Positions 1 through 5,061 of a stretch of DNA of 5,061 bases are shown here, in pieces (position 1 is the first letter of the stretch; the number at the start of each line of letters is the position of its first letter). The stretch comes from Caldisericota bacterium (lineage in GTDB: Bacteria > Caldisericota > Caldisericia > Cryosericales > Cryosericaceae): assembly GCA_026390245.1 (NCBI GenBank), contig JAPLGI010000146.1:1-5061 (forward strand), in the 5' to 3' direction. Below the pieces are notes generated by a model. The model was not told where the DNA came from and searched no databases. It saw nothing but the letters and a program-made list of their open reading frames with translations. Position numbers and translations under genes: made by a program.

Positions 1-94
1 TTTCAGCTTCAGTAACCTCTCCATGTGACCAGCTGCGTATTTCCTCCGGTGAAGCCAGGTGGAGGGACAGAGCCTCTATCTTGTTGTTTCTCAA
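1..94 (-). CDS. rpoC: DNA-directed RNA polymerase subunit beta' (RpoC), N-terminal fragment, 3' end beyond the window
   Basis: The beta' subunit forms the clamp and, with beta, the catalytic centre of bacterial RNA polymerase; only its first 31 codons are visible. Reading the minus strand from 94 gives MRNNKIEALSLHLASPEEIR followed by SWSHGEVTEAE. The block LASPEEIRSWSHGEV matches the near-universal RpoC opening (LASP..IRSWS.GEV in E. coli and Thermus), which normally leads into the PETINYRT and zinc-finger region. The start is TTG at 94-92, chosen because a GGGAGG Shine-Dalgarno lies 4 nt upstream, the leader before LASP (12 residues) has a plausible length, and no ATG or GTG occurs nearby in frame. 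It begins 16 nt after the EF-G-like stop codon, so it is probably co-transcribed and perhaps translationally coupled. Finding rpoC here shows that the EF-G-like gene separates rpoB from rpoC. The product is certain in kind; the exact start is less so. Confidence 0.93.
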   Translation of the reverse strand, partial: MRNNKIEALSLHLASPEEIRSWSHGEVTEAE

Positions 95-98
95 TCTT

Positions 99-104
99 CC
101 TCCC
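99..104 (-). promoter_or_regulatory. Ribosome binding site of rpoC
   Basis: The minus strand reads GGGAGG at 104-99, followed by AAGA and the TTG start at 94. This strong Shine-Dalgarno is what decides the TTG start of rpoC. The spacing of 4 nt is slightly short but workable. The site lies wholly within the 16-nt gap after the EF-G-like stop codon (113-111), which leaves no space for a terminator or independent promoter. Confidence 0.8.
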
Positions 105-110
105 TTAGAA

Positions 111-2198
111 CTACTCTTCTTCCTCAGCGATCATGGTGGCCTTCGCGTCGGCGATAATCTTCTCAGCAATACGCTCGGGCACTTCCTCGTAGTGATTGAC
201 CTTCATCGAGTATGTACCGGTTCCCTGAGTAATGGATCCCAGGTCGATACCATAGTTCAACATCTCTGACAATGGGACAGATGCCTTGATAATCTGCTTG
301 CCCTGTGTGTTTTCCATGCCCGAGATCTTGCCACGCTTGCTGGTAAGGTCACCCATGACGTCGCCCATGTACTTCTCATCGACAGTAGTTTCGAGCATGA
401 CAATCGGCTCCAGCAAGATCGGGGTGCATTGCTCAAAGCCCTTCTTGAAGGCCAGTGATCCGGCCAGCTTGAACGCCATTTCCGAGGAATCGACAGGGTG
501 GTAGGACCCGTCGACAACGGCTACCTTGATGTCGACAGCGGGGTATCCGGCCAGTAGGCCCTTGCCCATGGTCTCCAGCATGCCCTTCTCAATGGCAGGG
601 ATGTACTGTTTCGGGATCGACCCTCCGAACACCTTGTTCTCAAAGACCCAGCCACCACCCCTCTCGTTTGGCTCCATCTCAATCCAGCAATGGCCAAACT
701 GGCCATGACCGCCGGTTTGTTTCTTGTGCTTGCCTTCCACGCGTGCCTTGCTCTTGATCGTCTCGCGGTATGGCACCCGAGGCACTTCCAGGTCGATGTT
801 GACGCCGAACTTCTTCTGGAGGCGCTCTACAATAACCTGGAGATGGGCTTCACCCAGGCCGCTGAGAATGGTTTCATGAGTCTCCGCATTCTTGTCGATG
901 ACTACGGCAGGCTCCTCTTCCTTGAGCCGGCTGAGAGTCGAACTCAGCTTGTCGTCATCAGCTCTGGTCTTTGGCTTGAGAGAACGCATGAGCAGCGGTG
1001 GGGAGAATACGATGGGCGCTAGATCGAGAGGCATATCTCTGGTCGAAATCGTATCGTTTGTAGCCGTCTGCACCAATTTCGAGATGACAACGATGTCTCC
1101 GGCGATTCCTTCGTCAGCAGGTTCCTGCTTCTTCCCAATCATGTGGAAAAGGCCTCCGACTTTCTCCGAGACTTCCTTTGTCGCGTTATAGACTTCATGC
1201 GCGACCTTTCCACTATACATGCGAACAAACGACAGCTTGCCGACGAATGGGTCCGAGGTGGTCTTGAAAACCAGGGCTGCTACGCGTGCAGCGGGATCCG
1301 TCTGGAGTTCCAGCGTTTCGTCGGTACCCTTTCGAGTCGCCTGTACCGAAGTGTCAACAGGTGACGGAGCGTAGGACGACAAGAAGTCCATGATGTAGTC
1401 ACAGCCGATCCCTTTCAGGGCAGACACCGCAAGAACCGGGAACACCTGGCGTTTCTTGAACGCTTTCGCAAATACCATCACGAGTTCATCCGGACTCAGA
1501 GCTTCACCGCCAAGGTACTTCTCCATGATCGCGTCATCTGATTCCGCTACAGCCTCGGTAAGAGCGACACGGGCCGACTCATAGTCGGGCCTGATGGCAT
1601 CTGGAATGGCATCAGAAACACTCGCCTCGTCTCTGCCGGAATCATACGTATAGAGCTTGCCGGTGAGGACGTTGACAAAAGATGAAAAAAGCGGACCCGA
1701 GACGACCGGGATCGTCAATGTGGTGACCTTGTGCCCAAACGCATCCTGTAGCTCCGCCACCCGTGCGTCGAAGTCGATGTTCTCCAGGTCAACCTTGTTA
1801 ATCACAAATGCAACTGGAATGTGCTGTGCTTCGCAAAGACCCCAGAAACGTGGGGTCTGGACTTCAATACCTGCCCCTGCGCTAATGGTGAGAAGTGCGG
1901 TGTCAGCTACTCTGACCGCCTCCTGTGCCTCTGTCATGAAGTCAGCGTATCCCGGGGTATCGAGCAGATTCAGGCGAGCCCCTTTGTAGTCAAACTCGCA
2001 CAGACCGATACTTGTGCTGATATGACGTTTGATTTCCTCATCCAGGTAGTCGGAAACGGTCGTTCCATCTTCGACACGACCGACTCTCTGGCTCGCTCCA
2101 GCACGAAAAAGCAGGCGTTCCGCGATCATCGTCTTGCCAGAGCCGCCTTGTCCAACTAGCGCGAAGTTCCTTATGTCACTCGGGCTGAATCTGCTCAC
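111..2198 (-). CDS. Elongation factor G-like translational GTPase (EF-G2/FusA2-type), complete, 695 aa
   Basis: Canonical EF-G uses GTP to drive tRNA-mRNA translocation on the ribosome and acts with RRF in recycling. All five EF-G domains are recognisable: G domain about 8-280, II 287-395, III 402-477, IV 478-598, V 599-688; the length is normal. Visible motifs are the P-loop GQGGSGKT (16-23), G3 DTPGYADF (80-87), G4 NKVD (134-137), G5 SAL (259-261), domain III LSGLGEAHL (445-453), domain IV QTGGHGQFGH (494-503) and the tip loop GSYHPVDSSE (564-573), whose His is the translocation-associated position. Departures from canonical EF-G are GHIDAGKTT to GQGGSGKTM, switch I RGIT to RHIS, and DTPGH to DTPGY, so the usual catalytic His is Tyr. 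These resemble the mycobacterial FusA2 (EF-G2) group, so I leave the symbol blank. It may be a paralogue rather than the housekeeping EF-G. The tail is acidic (EEEE). The start is GTG with GGGGAGG 5 nt upstream. The gene sits between rpoB and rpoC, an unusual position. Confidence 0.93.
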   Translation of the reverse strand: MSRFSPSDIRNFALVGQGGSGKTMIAERLLFRAGASQRVGRVEDGTTVSDYLDEEIKRHISTSIGLCEFDYKGARLNLLDTPGYADFMTEAQEAVRVADTALLTISAGAGIEVQTPRFWGLCEAQHIPVAFVINKVDLENIDFDARVAELQDAFGHKVTTLTIPVVSGPLFSSFVNVLTGKLYTYDSGRDEASVSDAIPDAIRPDYESARVALTEAVAESDDAIMEKYLGGEALSPDELVMVFAKAFKKRQVFPVLAVSALKGIGCDYIMDFLSSYAPSPVDTSVQATRKGTDETLELQTDPAARVAALVFKTTSDPFVGKLSFVRMYSGKVAHEVYNATKEVSEKVGGLFHMIGKKQEPADEGIAGDIVVISKLVQTATNDTISTRDMPLDLAPIVFSPPLLMRSLKPKTRADDDKLSSTLSRLKEEEPAVVIDKNAETHETILSGLGEAHLQVIVERLQKKFGVNIDLEVPRVPYRETIKSKARVEGKHKKQTGGHGQFGHCWIEMEPNERGGGWVFENKVFGGSIPKQYIPAIEKGMLETMGKGLLAGYPAVDIKVAVVDGSYHPVDSSEMAFKLAGSLAFKKGFEQCTPILLEPIVMLETTVDEKYMGDVMGDLTSKRGKISGMENTQGKQIIKASVPLSEMLNYGIDLGSITQGTGTYSMKVNHYEEVPERIAEKIIADAKATMIAEEEE

Positions 2199-2203
2199 CT
2201 TTT

Positions 2204-2210
2204 CCTCCCC
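2204..2210 (-). promoter_or_regulatory. Ribosome binding site of the EF-G-like gene
   Basis: The minus strand reads GGGGAGG at 2210-2204, then AAAAG and the GTG start at 2198, a good 5-nt spacing. It fixes GTG as the start and lies in the 21-nt gap after the rpoB stop codon (2222-2220). The surrounding bases closely resemble those of the rpoC ribosome binding site. Confidence 0.82.
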
Positions 2211-2219
2211 TAGAGAATG

Positions 2220-5061
2220 CTATTCGTTGTCTTCCAGCACTACCTTGGTATTCTTCGCGTGCGTCTCCCCTGCCTTCGGCAATGTCTCCAGGTCCAGTCC
2301 AAGCCCGCGAAGTTCCTTCACGAGAACGTTGAACGATTCTGGAGAGCCCGTTTCGAAGAGGTTGTTTCCCTTTGTGAGACGTTCGTAGGCGACGCGTCTG
2401 CCCTCAAGATCGTCCGACTTGATGGTCAGCATTTCCTGCAGTACCGTTGAGGCTCCATATGCTTCGAGGGCCCACACTTCCATTTCTCCGAACCGCTGGC
2501 CACCAAACTGAGCCTTGCCGCCAATTGGCTGCTGGGTGATGAGGGTATACCGGCCTGTTGAACGCGCGTGCATCTTGTCTTCGGCTAGATGAATCAGCTT
2601 GAGAATGTACGCCTCGCCGATCGTTACCTGGCTGTCGAAGTACTTGCCATAGACTCCATCTCGAATGTCCTCTTTGCCGCTGTCGTTGAGTCCAGCCTTC
2701 CGGAGCAGGGCCTTGATCTCTTCCTCCGTAGCACCATTGAACACTGGCGTCACAGCGCGAACCTTGAGCTTTCGGGCAGCAATGCCCAGACTGGCCTCGA
2801 GCAGCTGGCCAATGTTCATGCGTGAGGGTACACCCAGTGGGCTCAGGATGACGTCGACGGGTGTTCCATCTTGAAGGAACGGCATGTCCTCCTCCGGAAG
2901 GATGCGCGTGATGACGCCCTTGTTCCCATGGCGCCCTGCAACCTTGTCCCCAACGATAATCTTGCGCTTCTTAGCGACGTAGACTTTGATAATCCTCTCC
3001 ACGCCTACCGGAAGTGCGTCACTTGTGTTGTCTTTCGTGATCTCCTGAACGTCGATGACCACTCCGTCTTCTCCGGGCGGAACCTTGTACGATGTGTTCT
3101 TGTAGTCACGAGCCTTGTCATGGAACAGGGCGAAGTAGACCCTTACCTCGGGAGACTCCTCCTGCTCCGCGCGCGGCGTGATCTTACCCACAAGAACATC
3201 CTCGGCTTTGACGTGCGCTCCGACCTGGACAACACCGCGGTCGTCCAGGTGGCGTGCGAGTTCTTTGGAGACGTTGGGTGGATCGCGGGTGATTTCCTCT
3301 TTGCCGAACTCCGTCGACCTTACCTCGATCTTGTGCTCCTTGATGTGAATGGAAGAAAGGCTGTCATCGCGTACCAGGCGTTCGCTGACGATGACGCCGT
3401 CCTGATAGTTGTACCCTCGCCACGGAACATATGCGACCAGAAGGTTCTTGCCAAGAGCAAGTTCGCCTTCCACAGAAGCATACCCGTTCGCAAGAAGATC
3501 GCCGACGTGCACCTCGTCTCCTGTGGAGACGGCCGGATGCTGGTTGATACATGTGTCCTGGTTGGTCCGCTTGAACTTCTGAAGCTCAAACACGCGAGCC
3601 TGGGGCACCGAGACATGGGTTATTCCGTTCTTCGCCATCAGAATGAGGTCATCGCGGGTAAGTTTCCTGCCCACAGCCAGCTTCTTCGCCTTCGGCTTGT
3701 GAAGCGGAACAGCCTCTGCCAGGGTCTGACCTGCAAGGGATCCGTTGACTCGGAAGAGCTCGTAGCCAGAAGCCTTTGCAGGATCATATGTCAGGATGCT
3801 GGCATTCTTGTCCCTGGCGATGAGGTCATGGAGGCTCTCCTCGCTGACCATACGACCAATGCTGGAACTCAGGTCTTGCGCCGATGTCACGCGCAGAATC
3901 CGATGTCCGAGAACCTGCTGCCCTATGGGCGTCATCGTAAGGGTCTGCAGTTCAACCAACGCGGTTTCGTCGGCCTCCCGTATTGGAAGAGACCGGATTC
4001 TTGCGTTGTTGATCAGGCGACCCAGCAGCGTTTCAGTGATCTTGGTGCCGGCTTTGTGCACCTTGTTCTTCCCCTCATGCACATCCTCAGCCAGGACCTG
4101 TCCAACCAAACCATCATTGGTCTGAACGTCGAACAGGTCAGTGAGTGAATTCTGGACAATTGATCCGGCGGGAACGTACTGAAACGATTCAACCCCGTCA
4201 TCGGCAAGAGCCTCGACCTGTTCTCGCGAAATCTCCGAACCTATCAGCTTGAGAATGCCCTCCGGCACATCTGCTGGCGCAAAGGCAATAGGCACCATGC
4301 GGACATCGCCGAGGACTCCCGGCTCATTCGCTTCCGAGGCAAGCATGACAGGCAAGACATCCACCGGCGTCCTGCCAGCCTGAAGATCCACGATGGTGAC
4401 CAACGGCGAGATTCGGATCTGTTCGGCGTCCACGTAGGAGACGATCCCGTCCACGTCGCTGAGCACCAGATCACCATTGTCGTGAACAACCCGTCCCTCC
4501 ATGGCTGTCGAAACACGAGCCCGGTCCGGACGAACCAGCGGCACTGCCTGTCGCTGCATGTTGCAGCCCATGAGAGCGCGGTTGGCATCATCATGCTCCA
4601 AGAATGGGATCAAGGAAGCCGAAATCCCAAACACCTGCGAGGGCAGGAGGTCAATGTAGTCGACCTTGTTCGCCGGGAGTTCTTTCGGCAGGATTTCACC
4701 GCCTTCGCTGCGCTGCCGCGCAATAACCGTCTTCGACGTCAGACGGCTCATTTCATCGACAGCTGTATTGGCTTGGGCGATCGAGTGGTGTTCTTCCTCC
4801 TCGGCGTCCATATAGATAACGTTCTTCTCATCCTTGCGGCCATTCTCGACCTTGGCGTATGGCGCGGTAATGAATCCATATTGGTCGAGTTTGGCATACG
4901 AACTCAAGCTGTTGATCAGACCTATGTTTCCACCCTCTGGAGTCTCAATGGGGCAAATACGGCTGTAGTGGGAAGAGTGGATGTCGCGGACTTCCACGCC
5001 CGCCCGCTTCCTGTTCAAACCGCCTGGTCCAAGAGAGCTCAGGCGCCTCTTGTGGGCAAGG
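2220..5061 (-). CDS. rpoB: DNA-directed RNA polymerase subunit beta (RpoB), partial, N-terminal part beyond the window
   Basis: Beta forms one pincer of RNA polymerase, holds part of the active site and binds rifamycins. The frame is open to the window edge (946 residues seen); the Leu (TTG) at 5018 is internal, because LAHKRRLSSLGPGG precedes it in frame. Below, residue 1 is that Leu, equal to E. coli 538. In order: CPIETPEGGNIGLINS (22-37), NRALMGCNMQRQAVP (146-160), a large lineage-specific insertion (about 204-475), KRTNQDTCINQHP (483-495), GYNYQDG (535-541), the flap (about 600-675), GDKVAGRHGNKGV (690-702, Lys692 and Lys700 matching E. coli K1065 and K1073), GVPSRMNIGQ (729-738), KMHARSTGRY (815-824) and GGQRFGEMEVWALEAYGA (839-856). 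The E. coli flap-region insert SI2 is absent. Oddities are Gln for E. coli Glu813, a divergent flap-tip helix, Gly for Pro567, and a tail about 20 residues longer than in E. coli. Stop is TAG at 2222-2220; the EF-G-like gene follows after 21 nt, where rpoC would be expected. Confidence 0.98.
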   Translation of the reverse strand, partial: LAHKRRLSSLGPGGLNRKRAGVEVRDIHSSHYSRICPIETPEGGNIGLINSLSSYAKLDQYGFITAPYAKVENGRKDEKNVIYMDAEEEEHHSIAQANTAVDEMSRLTSKTVIARQRSEGGEILPKELPANKVDYIDLLPSQVFGISASLIPFLEHDDANRALMGCNMQRQAVPLVRPDRARVSTAMEGRVVHDNGDLVLSDVDGIVSYVDAEQIRISPLVTIVDLQAGRTPVDVLPVMLASEANEPGVLGDVRMVPIAFAPADVPEGILKLIGSEISREQVEALADDGVESFQYVPAGSIVQNSLTDLFDVQTNDGLVGQVLAEDVHEGKNKVHKAGTKITETLLGRLINNARIRSLPIREADETALVELQTLTMTPIGQQVLGHRILRVTSAQDLSSSIGRMVSEESLHDLIARDKNASILTYDPAKASGYELFRVNGSLAGQTLAEAVPLHKPKAKKLAVGRKLTRDDLILMAKNGITHVSVPQARVFELQKFKRTNQDTCINQHPAVSTGDEVHVGDLLANGYASVEGELALGKNLLVAYVPWRGYNYQDGVIVSERLVRDDSLSSIHIKEHKIEVRSTEFGKEEITRDPPNVSKELARHLDDRGVVQVGAHVKAEDVLVGKITPRAEQEESPEVRVYFALFHDKARDYKNTSYKVPPGEDGVVIDVQEITKDNTSDALPVGVERIIKVYVAKKRKIIVGDKVAGRHGNKGVITRILPEEDMPFLQDGTPVDVILSPLGVPSRMNIGQLLEASLGIAARKLKVRAVTPVFNGATEEEIKALLRKAGLNDSGKEDIRDGVYGKYFDSQVTIGEAYILKLIHLAEDKMHARSTGRYTLITQQPIGGKAQFGGQRFGEMEVWALEAYGASTVLQEMLTIKSDDLEGRRVAYERLTKGNNLFETGSPESFNVLVKELRGLGLDLETLPKAGETHAKNTKVVLEDNE
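3594..4409 (-). other. Lineage-specific insertion domain of about 270 residues within RpoB
   Basis: In E. coli, Mycobacterium and Bacillus, only about 10-25 residues separate the YVDA..I.I strand from the Y.L.KF.R(S/T)NQ.TCINQ segment. Here about 272 residues (204-475, counting from the Leu at 5018) lie between YVDAEQIRI and FELQKFKRTNQ. Both flanks align cleanly to the conserved core and the frame is uninterrupted, so this is a true in-frame domain and not a frameshift. It contains four diverged tandem repeats, listed separately, preceded by about 30 residues without an obvious repeat match. Inserts of related fold type occur at other beta positions, for example E. coli SI1. Whether an insert at this exact point is already catalogued I cannot tell. 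By analogy it probably lies on the outer surface of the enzyme. Confidence 0.85.
3597..4316 (-). repeat. Four tandem diverged protein repeats (beta-beta' module-like) inside the RpoB insertion
   Basis: The units lie at 4316-4167, 4112-3972, 3917-3774 and 3740-3597. Each has a hydrophobic-Gly opening (LGDVRMVPIAFA, VGQVLAEDV, LGHRILRV, AGQTLAEAV), then 17-23 residues after the opening Gly a second Gly leads G-x-x-[hydrophobic]-[S/T] (GSEIS, GTKIT, GRMVS, GRKLT), a short helix-like stretch, and a hydrophobic strand (VESFQYVP, IRSLPI, ASILTY, ITHVSVP). The second Gly falls at residues 260, 324, 388 and 450, spacings of 64, 64 and 62, which supports real tandem repetition. Units 2 and 4 are the most alike (L.GQ.LAE.V); units 1 and 3 are weaker. 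The pattern resembles the GR+IT...L....V..I.V motif of E. coli beta SI1, a beta-beta' module family. The repeats are visible only at protein level. Confidence 0.7.
4953..5060 (-). other. Rifamycin-binding region of RpoB (second half of cluster I and cluster II)
   Basis: Aligned without gaps to E. coli beta, the visible positions are His526 (5054-5052), Arg529 (5045-5043), Ser531 (5039-5037), Leu533 (5033-5031), Gly534, Pro564, Glu565 and Ile572, all carrying the wild-type residue. Differences from E. coli nearby are Ala532 to Ser, Thr539 to Asn, Glu541 to Lys and Pro567 to Gly; none is a classical resistance position as far as I know. The first half of cluster I (Gln513, Asp516 and others) lies outside the window, so susceptibility cannot be fully judged. 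Confidence 0.85.

Noticed and set aside
95..110. Terminator or promoter between the EF-G-like gene and rpoC
   Set aside because: The 16-nt gap is occupied by the ribosome binding site; no hairpin with a T-run or promoter-like pair fits. The 21-nt gap at 2199-2219 is the same.
81..269. Plus-strand 62-codon open frame across the rpoC/EF-G-like junction
   Set aside because: It lies opposite the rpoC start, its ribosome binding site and the conserved domain V of the EF-G-like protein. The hydrophobic translation only mirrors those codons.
690..2388. Several 60-112-codon open frames on the plus strand opposite the EF-G-like gene
   Set aside because: They overlap each other and a fully conserved gene, lack recognisable products and have no convincing ribosome binding sites. 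They are shadows of the sense codon pattern.
2871..4148. A 425-codon open frame on the plus strand, opposite rpoB
   Set aside because: It is exactly codon-in-register with rpoB. In that register antisense stops arise only opposite TTA, CTA and TCA codons, which this gene rarely uses, so a long open frame is expected by chance. The translation shows no recognisable family and rpoB is certain on the other strand.
3594..4409. Frameshift, intein or mobile insertion as the cause of the extra RpoB residues
   Set aside because: The frame stays open with core motifs on both sides, no intein splice-junction signature (Cys/Ser start, His-Asn end) is apparent, and the insert's codon use looks like that of the flanks. 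An ordinary lineage-specific domain fits better.
5016..5018. TTG at 5018 as the start of a shorter rpoB or of a split beta subunit
   Set aside because: The frame continues upstream to the window edge with the conserved LAHKRRLSSLGPGG block, so this TTG is an internal Leu and the gene is cut only by the window boundary.

Overview
This is a bacterial chromosomal window read entirely from the minus strand. It holds the 3' two-thirds of rpoB (RNA polymerase beta subunit), a complete gene for an elongation factor G-like GTPase, and the first 31 codons of rpoC (RNA polymerase beta' subunit). In transcription order the layout is rpoB (5061 to 2220, 5' end outside the window), a 21-nt gap, the EF-G-like gene (2198 to 111), a 16-nt gap, then rpoC (94 to 1, continuing outside). 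The window is almost fully coding. There is no room for a terminator or separate promoter between the genes, so they are probably one transcript.

The order rpoB - EF-G-like - rpoC is the main surprise. rpoB and rpoC are normally direct neighbours, and fusA normally lies further downstream after rpsL and rpsG. Here a translation GTPase sits between the two large polymerase subunits, with a strong Shine-Dalgarno on each side. Its G domain departs from canonical EF-G in the P-loop, switch I and the DTPGH motif, which resembles the EF-G2/FusA2-type paralogue group. Its domain IV tip still looks like a translocase.

The beta subunit is also unusual. It carries a lineage-specific insertion of about 270 residues just before the conserved TCINQ segment. 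The insertion can be read as four tandem, diverged copies of a beta-beta' module-like motif with a period of about 62-64 residues. It also has Gln in place of the near-invariant Glu813 (E. coli numbering) beside the active site, and a reworked flap-tip helix. The large insert found in the E. coli flap region (SI2) is absent.

The organism is a bacterium with a moderate GC content (mid-50s percent by eye, not counted). The beta insert pattern and gene order argue against Proteobacteria and other well-studied groups. I cannot name the phylum from this sequence; a poorly sampled or deep-branching lineage is an inference. There are no RNA genes, mobile elements, CRISPR arrays or origins that I can support.
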